A stretch of 24,483 nucleotides of DNA from Phialocephala subalpina (taxonomy: Eukaryota > Ascomycota > Leotiomycetes > Helotiales > Mollisiaceae): assembly GCA_900073065.1 (NCBI GenBank), contig FJOG01000014.1, positions 181,253-205,735 of the forward strand, written 5' to 3'. Under the pieces are notes generated by a model. It was not told the DNA's origin, made no database searches, and worked only from the letters and a program-made list of their open reading frames with translations. Below are positions 1 to 9,591 of this stretch, piece after piece. How positions within the stretch are numbered: the stretch's first letter is position 1; each line of letters begins with the position of its first letter. A program made the translations under genes and the position numbers.

Positions 1-1688
1 GGGGATTAAGTTTAGTTTGGAACGACTGAGTGGCAGCTCCGCGCAGAACTCAACACGTGGCTGCTGTGGAAACTTCTAGAAGAACGCTGTACTGCGCCAC
101 ACTGCGCCACCTTTTCACGTGACGTCTTAAAATTCAATATGATTAGCGCGGCTTTGAAGACACGGGCCATAAATCATTAATCGCTTCTTAAGATGCTCGG
201 CATTTTGTACTTCCCACCTTTGTCCGGATAAATCCGGCAGGCAGATCTCCTTGTACTTTGTGTTTTGAAATCTTGGAATTATATTTAAACTTAATAGAAG
301 CTCTATGCATGGCCCCGAATTCCGGAGTTAGATCGATATTTATAATAGAACAGGGGGTAATAACTATAGCAGCTTTTGATGCTCTTAATAGGATGACGAA
401 CAGCGTAGCCAAACTATAGTGTTTTTTGAACTGCAAGTCGAGCCTTTGTAGATAAATAACTAAACAACAATAGCAAACTAATTATAACCTTATACATTTA
501 TATGGTAGGGATTTAAGAACCTCTAACTACGAAGTCGTTCCGGCGCGCAGGTTTTTCCGGCACGCAGGGATGGACGTTAGCTCTCCGCTCTTTCGTTTCC
601 TCCCTACTAAATGTTAGTGTTGTCAATTGGTCATACCGTACCGGTACTCCATCGTCTGTCTCGACAAAAGCAAATTTCCACGAATTCGCAGTCATCGTAC
701 TCTATGCTAAGATCGGATCCCATCTCCATGGTTGGGTGCTCGGCTATAGCCACAGGCCTATGGGTCTAGCTAGAACCGCCTGTAGTTGTAACCAACGCAG
801 AGTTTCAAGATACGTGAGACGAATCAGCAAAGCCGAAGGATGATATTCTTTCTCGGCACCGCCAGTGATCAAAGGGGATGGATATTGCTTGCCCCTTTTC
901 CTTGTCGCTTGTTGGTCTGTATGAAATCGGCTTGGGCATTGTTATTCATCGCAAGCGAAGACTCGGTTTCCCAACTACCATTGCCCTGGAAGCTCTTTGC
1001 CTACTGTTCAAGAAAGACAAAGTGTGGCAACGCGTCTTCCAAGATTTTGTAAGATCACCCATGGGACTTCATATATCTGATATCAGGCCTCGTTATGCAG
1101 GAGGTATCACGGGGTATCTTCAGCTGCATATGATACGCATTTCAATGCGTTGCGGAGTGAGCCATGAGGTGACCAAAAACCATGCTTCCCTAGAAAACAC
1201 CAGCAAGAATCGATAGAAAATAGTCGACATTCATAGTCATGACCGCGATCATCCTGTCACAAAGTTAGCAGCCTCTCTAGGCTCCGATCTGATACTTCAC
1301 ACTAACAATACATCGCCGATGTCTGCTAGAACGACATCCCTGGACGCCAGCATTACAGATAAAATCCTACACTTCTCATCGGAGCTTGCTCGACTTCGGC
1401 TCCTCTTCCCTTTCTAATTCCTAGAAAGTTCGAGACAATTTCAGGCCGGCTTATTTTGCATATCAGGAACCAGGCCAGAGGTTATGGTCGGGTTTAGAGG
1501 CTACCAACATTTGACTTTCTATTGCGATAGTTTCAACGACACTATTGAGCAGAGTCTCTCATTTTTTCTATTCGATTTATATGATTACCGCCAAATTTCC
1601 TGCCAAGTTTCTTCGATAAATATGTCCCTGGCTTAGCGGCCGGACAGGGTTTGAAAGTCATTACTCCGACCTGTTTCTAGAAAAGTGT
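1..1688. other. Left-end region without a supported gene
   Basis: No reading frame here shows a recognisable domain, a plausible start with introns, or conserved motifs. The longest open stretch, 878-1216 on the plus strand (112 codons), has no family signature I recognise. Short minus-strand frames at 188-436 and 513-695 are also unconvincing. Composition is mixed and not strongly AT-rich, so this could be ordinary intergenic DNA or a decayed gene. Confidence 0.5.
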
Positions 1689-2996
1689 TTAAATCTCAAA
1701 CTCTGACTTGGGCTCCTCAGCTTTGTTACGCTTCTTTGTGAGCCGTCGGATTCTCTTGACGATATGAACGCCGCCCACTACCAGCCAATAAACACTGTTC
1801 AAAAGTGCGAAGAATACGCCCACCCAGACCAGTACTAATGCCCTTGTACCACCCTGCACATGTATGCCCAACGGCTCACCCAAAATTTTCATTCCGCTGC
1901 TCGCCGCTACCGTCGCCAATGTGATAACCACTGCCACTCCGACATGACCGAAGAAAGAAAGGGCCGACAGAGCCAAGCTGACGAAGATGATAAGGCGGCT
2001 CGAACGGAAAAAGAAGCCTCCAAGAGAGCTCAGGATCTGGAGGCCGCTAAACACGAGGACAACGATGAATAAGGCGAAGAGCGAGTTCCCGAGTGCGGTA
2101 AGGAGGCTGCCTGTAGTGCCTACCGCGGAGGAAATCTGTGATGCGAAAGGGATAGGAACGCTTGCTTCGCCAACAGTAAGTGTGGTCGGGATTTTGGTGG
2201 ATAAATTGGTGATGGCTGTGAACAGATATGTTAGCTAAAGCAATGCATATCTCGCTCTACTGGGCTAGGAGAAGTATCAGAATATAGGAGAGGAGTGTAT
2301 GGAAGAGATTCTTGTCAAATCCGACATACCCGCTCCCGGATCCGCGTAGCTCGGACAGCTGCTCATAACGGCGTTGGAGGTGGAATTCGTGCCATTTGGT
2401 AGTACGCCAGCTCCACCAGCGCAGACGTTGGCAATATAGAAGTTGTAATTGTTCTTGATGCCTAGTGCATTCTCGAATTCGGATATAATGAGTTGTTCTA
2501 GGTTCGGTAGTGCTGTTCCTATGCTCTTTAGTCCTGCTTCGACGTCCTTGGTGGCGTTCCCGAGAATGTCGCCAACGAGATCACCTGCGGCTTCTAAGGG
2601 GGCTGCTAGTGAGGACTCGATGGCCGATAGAGGCGGGAGCGAGACTGATGGAAGTGAGACGGATGGAAGTGAGACGGGTGGGAGTGAGATGGATGGAAGT
2701 GCAATGGATGGGAATGATCTCTTCGACGCCGTGGCTTTTGTTGTTGCCGTGGGCGCAACGCTAGAGGCCTCGTTGCTGGACATCTCCATCTGCGATCTAT
2801 TAGCTGTGTTAGACGTAAAGAAGAGAGGGAAACGAACAGCAACCAGGTAGTAATCATTCATCATGCCGGGCTTCTGACCTGCCAAGACAAGCACGAGAAT
2901 AAGAGAAAAGGAGATGATGGAGAAGGCCAATGGGGCTAAGGCCGTTGGTCGATAGCGGCCGTTGCCTTGTAGAAACTGGAATATCTTCGGCGCCAT
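1689..2996 (-). CDS. SUR7/PalI-family plasma-membrane protein (four TM)
   Basis: Two exons, 2996-2330 and 2215-1689, joined across a 114-nt intron (donor GTATGT, acceptor TTCACAG; phase 1, split codon GCC) give 397 aa. What is seen: a hydrophobic helix at about residues 19-40 followed by the family-like AGQKPGMMNDYYLVAV. Then comes a long extracytoplasmic loop with Cys192 and Cys214 and N-glycosylation-type NGTNST. Three further hydrophobic segments lie near 262-285, 297-325 and 349-370, and the tail is basic then acidic (ends SEFEI). This is the layout of SUR7/PalI proteins, which sit in plasma-membrane eisosome/MCC patches or sense ambient pH; which branch this belongs to is not clear. Odd point: the loop carries a Ser-Leu-Pro repeat encoded by a 15-bp minisatellite. 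The start at 2996 is the only Met before TM1. It is divergent from a SYLF/Ysc84 gene 1.24 kb away. Confidence 0.87.
2625..2717 (-). repeat. In-frame 15-bp minisatellite coding SLPSV-type repeats
   Basis: Residues about 94-124 of the SUR7-family protein are built from imperfect pentapeptides (SIALP, SISLP, PVSLP, SVSLP, SVSLP, PLS). The DNA shows five or six 15-bp units, on the plus strand of the type GGATGGAAGTGAGAC. Because the unit is a multiple of three, copy-number change keeps the frame. The repeat lies in the predicted extracellular loop. Confidence 0.85.
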
Positions 2997-4121
2997 CTGG
3001 AATCAACACGTTGTAGGTTCGTTGGCAAAAATTTTGAGGAATGTGTATTCTGGACAATAGATGTAGGAGCAGGAATAGTTTAGCAATGAGAATAGAGAGA
3101 TGGTTGGGGCTAGACGGCAATTAGAGGGCGCTCATATTTACTAGGACTATAGGATATCATAGTCACGAGATAGAAAAGCAAATAATGGTGCTAATTTTGA
3201 GAATTCGAAAATGTCGAGGGCCGTGACCAGTCTGCAGGAAACACATCGTCGACCAGGAGAAGGCTCTCCGTGTTAGAGCTCGCACAATCGATGCGAACAT
3301 GGAATCCGCACCATTGACATAGGTTGCAAATGGTCACATTATGTTGTCCTTTTAGTCATGTGAATCAAGAATAGGGAACGGATTTTACCTGCCTTCGTCT
3401 CATCGTTGGGCAGCACAGACTTGATCGCAGCGTACACATCGTCACCGCATGAAGCATTCCGTACAATCGCAGCTTCATATAGTGATTATGAGACTTGATG
3501 AATATGGAACTAATTCTTGTGCTCCATTACAGGGCATGAATACTTCAAAGTGAAGTGTAAAAGTTTTATGGACTTTCCTTTCTTCCAGATTCCACCATAC
3601 GCCGGACGATCCAGAGGACCACCTCAAATTATTTTCTCTGCTGGGTTTCTAATCCGCAAAATTGGTTTCCATCTTAATTCCATTTCCGCAAGAATAACCG
3701 TGAGAGATCCGGCGTCTTCCATGATCACTGTCACCTCATGTTGTTAGTGGCGCAGGGAAGCGAGCCAGTGATCTTTATGCAAGATTGACTTTGAAACAAT
3801 CCATGCGATGGCACAACTCAACAACAACCAGTACTGACAGCAACATGTGAAAGTGCACTAATTATGACCAGTCAACAATGAACAGTCTGATTATCAATGT
3901 CATCTCTACTTCTAAGAGTGTGTCCTTGGGTAGCGGGATGCACGGACAGGGTACCACTCGATTCAGCTTCTATCGTGGTACGCATGCACTTCGCATGGCA
4001 GTCTCACGAATCGATATTCATCTCACCATCGCGAAACATCAGATTCCTTTCTCTTGCGCTCAACTCCAGTTTCAGAGCTATTTTCAAGCTCCCCAGAATT
4101 TCGTTCCTGTTTGCACGCCTC
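2997..4121. other. Divergent intergenic region between the SUR7-family and SYLF genes
   Basis: About 1.1 kb with no gene I can support. The open frame 3517-3747 (76 codons, plus strand) has no recognisable domain. The region should hold the promoters of both flanking genes, which are transcribed away from it. I see no clear TATA box for the minus-strand gene. Confidence 0.5.
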
Positions 4122-4192
4122 TATATACCCCGCACCCCTTCTCTTCTCTCCTCTTCTCTATCTATACAACTCTCTCCCTCCACTCTTCCAAA
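4122..4192 (+). promoter_or_regulatory. TATA-like element and pyrimidine-rich core promoter of the SYLF gene
   Basis: TATATA at 4122-4127 lies 111 bp before the ATG at 4238. It is followed by a CT-rich tract at about 4137-4192, then an A-rich leader ending AACAACAATGG. A TATA box plus CT block just upstream of transcription starts is typical of well-expressed filamentous fungal genes. The assignment is by pattern only. Confidence 0.5.
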
Positions 4193-4237
4193 GAAAAAAC
4201 ACAGACAATCACAAATCACTTTATCCAACTAACAACA

Positions 4238-5173
4238 ATGGGAATCCACAACCCCCTCCCGTCATCCATGCAATGTAAGTATTTCTCCATCCTATCCCTA
4301 CTGCAAGACATTACATGCACTAAGAGAAAGGTAGCCGAATGCAAGAAAAGCACCAAGATCCTAGCAGAATTCATCAAGCCCGGCCGTCCCGCCAAAATAA
4401 TCCCTCCCTCCATCCTAGCCAATGCAAAGGTTCTCCTCTCCCTCTCCCTCTTCCCTATCTACACTTCTAATCCGATTCGAATCCAGGGCCTAGCAATCCT
4501 TACCGTCTTCAAAGCCGGCTTCTTCGGCTCCGCCCGCATCGGCAGTGGTCTCGTCGTCGCCCGCCTCCCAGACGGAACCTGGAGTACTCCATCAGCCATC
4601 GCCCTCGTCGGCAACGGATTCGGCGGCCAGATCGGCATCGAGATCACCGATTTCGTATTCATCCTTAACTCCCACGCTGCCGTGCAATCCTTATCCCAAG
4701 CCGGATCTCTTACTCTCGGAGGAAGTTTTTCTCTCGCTGCCGGACCTATAGGTAGGACGGCTGAGGGGGCAGCGATGGCTAGTTTCGGCAACGTTGCGGG
4801 GATTTTTACGTATAGCAAGACGAAGGGATTTTTTGCGGGGGTTTGTGTGGAGGGGAGTATGATTGTTGAGAGGAGGGATGCGAATGAGAGGTTGTATGGG
4901 AAGAGGTATACTGCTGCGCAGTTGCTTGGCGGGAGCGTAAAGCCTCCGTTTGCGGCGGAGCCGTTGATGAGGTTGCTTAATACGAATGCGGCGTTTAATG
5001 GGATAAGGGGTATCAATGATTCGCTTTATCGGGATGATGATGGATGGGAGGAGGATGAGAATGAGATTGAGAATCTGCCTTTGAGAAAGGTTCCTCCGAC
5101 TACGGTTGAGGAAGAGGGAGAGAGTGGTAGGGCTGGGAGTTATGATACGAAGGTCGCTGTCATGAAAAATTAA
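4238..5173 (+). CDS. SYLF-domain protein, Ysc84/SH3YL1-like, without SH3
   Basis: Three exons, 4238-4274, 4335-4429 and 4487-5173, give 272 aa. Intron 1 is 60 nt (GTAAGT...GTAG); intron 2 is 57 nt (weak donor GTTCTC, acceptor CCAG after a TTCTAAT branch-like site). The start ATG at 4238 has a good context and gives MGIHNPLPSS, matching the family N terminus MGINNP. Splicing restores family sequence at both joins (SECKKSTKIL; NAKGLAILTVFKAG). The SYLF core then runs on with GSGLVVARLPDGTWSTPSAI, TDFVFILN, SLAAGPIGRTAE and FAGVCVEGSMIVERR. SYLF proteins bind lipids and, in yeast Ysc84/Lsb3, bundle actin at endocytic patches. Yeast Ysc84 adds a C-terminal SH3; here the protein ends in a short acidic tail (DDDGWEEDENE) with no SH3. 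Neighbour: a divergent SUR7-family gene. Confidence 0.92.
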   Translation: MGIHNPLPSSMQCKYFSILSLLQDITCTKRKVAECKKSTKILAEFIKPGRPAKIIPPSILANAKVLLSLSLFPIYTSNPIRIQGLAILTVFKAGFFGSARIGSGLVVARLPDGTWSTPSAIALVGNGFGGQIGIEITDFVFILNSHAAVQSLSQAGSLTLGGSFSLAAGPIGRTAEGAAMASFGNVAGIFTYSKTKGFFAGVCVEGSMIVERRDANERLYGKRYTAAQLLGGSVKPPFAAEPLMRLLNTNAAFNGIRGINDSLYRDDDGWEEDENEIENLPLRKVPPTTVEEEGESGRAGSYDTKVAVMKN

Positions 5174-5813
5174 CAAAGTTGATTGTCGAACATTTGAATT
5201 TCGATAGGGAGTTACATTTTGAATTTGATCTTTTATTGCCATGCTTTCGCAATATTCTAGTTTGCCTCTCGGAGCTATCTATGGATGCCGTATAAGGCAA
5301 TCGGGTACTATCATGTGGAAACTAAAGTGTGGGGCTACGAAGAGTCCGCTTCGATTTGCCTACAGTACTGACAAGCTTCAAAACTTCTCAAGCGAGGAAG
5401 AGATCGGCAACTCTGATCGCAGGGAGGTGGGCACTCGGAAAAAAAAGGGCGACCAGATAAAACAACTTGAAAATGAAATAGTTGTCAGACTACTGAAAGA
5501 ATAAATCGCGAGAGAGCTTGAAAGAACCTGAAAGCTCAATTGGAGACTGGAAGGTAAGCGGGCGAGGTCAGTGCAACCTCGACGTCGATTCGGTGTTGAA
5601 ACAATCGAATGTGTGATATCAAAGCAAAGCGAAAAGCAAGAGGTTCATACAATTTTCCTTAGCCCCAACTCCGAGTTCCTCCATTCTTACTCCCATTAGA
5701 GGAATTGACATCTAGATCTAGCTAGCGAGAACGCCCAGCTATAGTCGACCATAGAAACGACATCAACACATCCATCCCATCCCACAGCGCATGAAAACGC
5801 CAACAATCCCCAC
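5174..5813. other. Convergent intergenic region
   Basis: This lies between the ends of the plus-strand SYLF gene and the minus-strand transcription factor, so it should contain both 3' UTRs. An 87-codon frame at 5241-5504 is lysine/glutamate rich at its end but shows no domain and has no good start context. I do not call a gene. Confidence 0.5.
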
Positions 5814-8800
5814 CTAGAAAATCAAATTTGGATTATCTCCCTCAAGCAGACTATAATCCGTCAAAAGATTCATATCAAATGGACTCATCTCACTCCCCAA
5901 CCCCAGTGACCCCTCATCACCCTCCCTTCCCTCAGCCGCAGACCCAGAACTCGAATTCCCATTCTGCGTCGCGAAATTCCAAGTTGCTCCTAAATCCAAC
6001 CACGAAAAGCCTGGCGGGGCGCCCATGTTCATCCCACCACCACCGAATTGTCCTTGGGCGGGGTAGCTTACTTGATCGAAATGGGAGGGATCGGTGGGAT
6101 TGGGAGGTTGGGAAGGGTTGGAGGGGTTAGAAGTATTGGGATTGACGCGAGAATCGATGGATGAGGATTGTTGGCCATTATGGTGGTTTCGCTTTGGAGC
6201 TTTACGCCAGAGGAGTTGGAGGAGGCGGGCGTAGCGGGATCCCATGTGGTTTGCTCCGACTGAAGCGCGTTGGAGGCGCTCGATGGTTTGGTTTATGAGG
6301 TGGCGGACGCCGGTGCGTTCTTCTTCTGTCATTGTTGTTGTCGATCGTGCCTGGTTTTGTTGTTAGGAAATAGTAGGAAAGAGGAGGAGGGGACGGAGGA
6401 AGGAAAGAGAGAGGGTGAAGTACTTTGTAGAGAAACACAGCAGAGTAGATAATGAAGAGGTAATATGACGAGGGCATGTAGCGCAGTGTCTGAGGATCGA
6501 CGAAGTTGTTGAATGTCGACAGTAGAGATTTTGCGGCATCGAGAGCTTCGTAAATGAATCTTGCATCCGGAGCGGTGGCAGAAATGAGGGGCATGGGGCG
6601 ATTGGGGTTATGCTGACTGTCGCGGTGGAAGGTGACAGCGCGAGATATTGTTGCTTGGTACGCGAAAGCGTTGACGTAGAGTCGAAGGTAGTCGTAGGTT
6701 AGGAGCAGACTGGCTTTGATACGCGATGAACATATCAGTGTTCCCCAGACATCATTCCAGCTTCGTATGCTTGTACGAAAGTCGTCTAGGTACTTGGCGT
6801 ATCGTCCCTCCAGCATCTCCTTCCAACCGTGACCTTTGGACGAATACAGAATATCATGAACATTGGAGAAAATTTGGGTTAGCTCGAGATTGGCTTGGAA
6901 GATCAGAGCCCAGTCGTCGTCATTTGGATTCATCCTTTGAAGAGTCGGAAAGTCGCTCGCTTTCAATCCCGAAAGCGGTCCAGGTCCTCGAGCCCAAAAT
7001 CCTTTCCCAAGTCGGACGGAGACTTGTCGATCGCAGATATAGCATGCAGACCAGACGAGTCGCTTTCGATTGAACTTGGCTGGATCCTCGTGTGAGTCGC
7101 TCTTGAAAGCAGCCCGGTCGATGCCGAGGAAGTACCCCAATCGTAGAGCTGTACCGATGTACATCCATGCCACTCTGTCTTCCTCACCTCGTCCAACAGC
7201 GACTGATGCTTGAGGGCGATGCGATACCCATTGAGAGAGGAGCAGGAGTGCCTCCACTGCTTCGACATTGGCATCAGCTCCAGCTAGGATGTCGGACACA
7301 AGCTGTTGCATGTGATCATAGCATATCTGGTGTACTCGTTCATTGTCCTTAGATGCGACAGTCAATATGGCAGAGAAGAGATGCGGCTCGTGCCGGGACA
7401 ACCACGGTAGCCGGGTACGGTCGAAGGTCTCTCTTGGGATTATGGGAAAGAAAGGATGAAAGAACTCTTCGTAGCTGCATAATGTTAGTACAAACTAGAA
7501 ATGCTGCTTGTATCACTCACGTTGAAAACAACGAATACACCATCTCTGGACTAATCATCCCATCCTGTATCGGTTTGTACCGCCAGTAATCATCCATCTT
7601 AGGTGGGCTTGGCTCTTGCCGTCTCGGAGCAGGTCTAACACTGTTTGAATTTCCTGGTGTCTGTCCTCGCCCGGGAGAGTTATCATCATCAGCCCTGTCA
7701 GCTACTTGAGCCAGAATCTCCAGCGCGTCTGATGGATTCTGCAGATCAGCTGACGCGATGCCTTCGTTCGCGCCACGCTCTCCTAACTTTCCAATAATGC
7801 TGATCGTAGATTCCTGTCGAGGCCGATACGTCGACTCGTTCGCTGGACTCGTGATCTGATTGACAGTCAGACATTGTGCATAGAACAATGTCCGAGATGA
7901 GAACTTACATTTGTTTGCTCAGTGTGCCTCGAGCTCGTAGTATCGGATCCAACAGTATTTGGCGTCCCTTGCTGCCATCCATAGCCCGATTCTTGACGAC
8001 TGTCGTAACGACTATGAAAGGGCTGATGAGGTGGTGGCAGTGGTTCTCGATTCTGAAGAGGACTGAAGTGGGGTGGTGGTAGAGTGGGCCCAGGTGGAGA
8101 CTGAAAAGAGGCATTCGCACTGGCGGGCGTGCTCTGATTGCTCTCGGTTGTTGTGGCTCCTTCATCATCAAGCTTCGGCTTCTTCCTCACTCGTCGACCA
8201 CCTCGATGTGATTCTCCCAATACGCATTCTCGATTCTCTCTTTGGCATCGACGACAGGGCTAGAAGTGCGAATCAGCATCGTTAAGCAAGCTTGGCGTGA
8301 GAAAGGAGAGAACTGGAGTCTTGAACATCACGTGCTCATATTGGAGATGAGGTGTTGATATTGGACGACTGCTTGATACGTCTCATCCTGGAAGAGCTCG
8401 GATTATCTGTTCCTGCTCAAGGAGAACCTATGTTCTTATTCAGGATAAGTCTTGGTAGCATTAGACTTCAGATGCTCCTGCACTCATAGGGAACCTTACT
8501 GGCAAACATGAGGATCACAGAGACACCGTTTCATCAACAGCAGAAATCGACATACCGGCCTTCCCTGATTGATATCCAAATCACACTTGCTTTTTCTATT
8601 CCGACAATTGAGACATGCTCGATAGGCTCTCATGGTATCCAACGGCGGAGGCGGGGGACGGGAGGGAGGAGCCTGCGGGGCCTGGGGCTGTGTTCTGGGG
8701 TCGGCGTTTGACTGAGATTGACTTTGGGGTGTCAACGAGTGCATCATTGGAGGCATCGCGGGGACACTGGTGACATTGGCCGCGCCGACGAGAGGGGGCA

Positions 8801-8828
8801 GCATATTCTGAGGTCCTGGGCCCGACAT
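5814..8828 (-). CDS. Zn2Cys6 transcription factor with fungal-specific TF region
   Basis: Five exons (8828-8556, 8259-7909, 7855-7521, 7474-6424, 6350-5814) total 2547 nt, 848 aa. Introns are 296, 53, 46 and 73 nt, with donors GTATGT, GTAAGT, GTGAGT and GTACTT and acceptors ending TAG or CAG. Residues 1-70 are Pro/Gln-rich. The cluster Cys72-X2-Cys75-X6-Cys82-X10-Cys93-X2-Cys96-X6-Cys103 is complete, and intron 1 falls inside it; the splice joins GRP to PCRRC in phase. A basic stretch follows (RGGRRVRKK), then a Ser/Pro/Gln-rich linker. The middle homology region runs from about residue 320 (TYEEFFHPFFPIIPRETFD) through WMYIGTALRLGYFLGIDR. The C-terminal 170 residues are Asn/Pro/Ser/Gly-rich. 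It is expected to act in the nucleus as a CGG-type DNA binder. The target pathway is not readable from sequence. The divergent sugar transporter 763 bp upstream is a natural candidate target. Confidence 0.93.
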
Positions 8829-9090
8829 TTGTGCTGTGTTTCGAAGGCGGAGCGGCGACTGACGGAGCGACGGGGCCCTCGATCAGGCAGAAAATGAAGC
8901 AATCTCGAGATGACTGCGCGACGTCAAACACGCGCCGAGGCGCCTCAATGCACGATGTCGGGGAATGCGGGGGAGAGGAGTTGGGTCGCGGATGCAATGA
9001 GTGGATGTGGTGGAGGGAGCGTCGGTCTTTGTAGGTAAAGTGAGGAGATTTATCGTCGTGAGGTGATTGATTGATCGATAGCCTCGTAAA

Positions 9091-9127
9091 TTATGGGTGC
9101 CTTATGAGCCTTATGGGCCTTATGACC
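9091..9127 (+). repeat. Four tandem TTATGRGCC-like units in a shared promoter region
   Basis: Between the divergent transcription factor and sugar transporter, TTATGGGTGCC, TTATGAGCC, TTATGGGCC and TTATGACC follow each other head to tail. The pattern is seen directly. It could be a binding-site cluster or a slippage product. Confidence 0.7.
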
Positions 9128-9163
9128 TGATGAGCACCAAACCTTGCTTTCGGAATCTTCCTT

Positions 9164-9174
9164 CGGGGCCCCCG
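9164..9174 (+). promoter_or_regulatory. CGG-N5-CCG inverted triplet, candidate Zn-cluster site
   Basis: The sequence CGGGGCCCCCG contains CGG and CCG separated by five bases. Zn2Cys6 dimers commonly bind CGG triplets in inverted or everted order. It lies in the 763-bp intergenic region between the transcription factor and the MFS gene. Such a short match can occur by chance. Confidence 0.3.
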
Positions 9175-9455
9175 GTCACCTGCAAGTGCCGAGTCCCTGG
9201 GCGTCTCTCGATCCACTCGAGCCCAGCACATGAAATCATCCAGAAGGCCTAGCGATAGGCACTTTACCCCGTGGGGACATGGCGTCGAGACTTGGACAAG
9301 TAGGGTTTAGTGCCGAAATCTCGAGACTGTTGGAGATACCTCTTTTGAGCGACTTCATGCAGCTCTGCAACCCAACCACCCTTCTCTTCCAAACCTTCCT
9401 CGTTCACCCCATGTTCCTCACCCCCGCATTGTGGAAGCTTTATCAGGGAGGGTAG

Positions 9456-9461
9456 TATAAA
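9456..9461 (+). promoter_or_regulatory. TATAAA box of the sugar transporter gene
   Basis: TATAAA lies 136 bp before the ATG at 9592, a usual spacing for fungal core promoters. The leader between them is pyrimidine-rich near the start (TTTCTCTCTGCAAAC). Confidence 0.5.
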
Positions 9462-9591
9462 GCTCTAAGAGCTGTCCTTCGATGCTCCGCAAGGCTTGGC
9501 GATTCACGCGTCATCTTGGCGACCGCAGCTGAAGTCGCAAATTTTGATATATTTATTCCTCCCCTCGCATTTGATCTTTCTCTCTGCAAAC

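Noticed and set aside
878..1216. 112-codon plus-strand frame near the left end
   Set aside because: No domain, no signal peptide or clear TM pattern, no convincing promoter or intron structure.
2449..2857. Plus- and minus-strand frames over the SUR7 minisatellite
   Set aside because: They are repeat-derived shadows (His/Ser- or Gly/Ser/Thr-rich) of the coding repeat.
3878..4237. N-terminal extension of the SYLF frame upstream of 4238
   Set aside because: The extension covers the TATA box and CT-rich leader and has no family similarity; ATG 4238 gives the conserved MGIHNP start.
4470..4482. GATTCGAATCC resembling a tRNA B box
   Set aside because: It lies within intron 2 of the SYLF gene, with no A box or cloverleaf around it.
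4459..5242. Two long minus-strand frames (4459-5016 and 4691-5242, about 185 codons each)
   Set aside because: They lie opposite the SYLF exon, have no domain, and are explained as shadows of the strongly supported plus-strand gene.
5241..5504. 87-codon plus-strand frame with a charged end
   Set aside because: Lies in the convergent 3' region between two genes, with no domain and a poor start context.
6202..6423. Continuation of the large TF exon frame past 6424 (Pro/Arg-rich tail)
   Set aside because: A GTACTT donor at 6423 and CCAG acceptor at 6351 join in phase to the C-terminal exon; the tail is intron plus wrong frame.
9496..9591. Upstream extension of the transporter frame
   Set aside because: The 32 extra residues are not family-like, and ATG 9592 has a better context and a normal N terminus.
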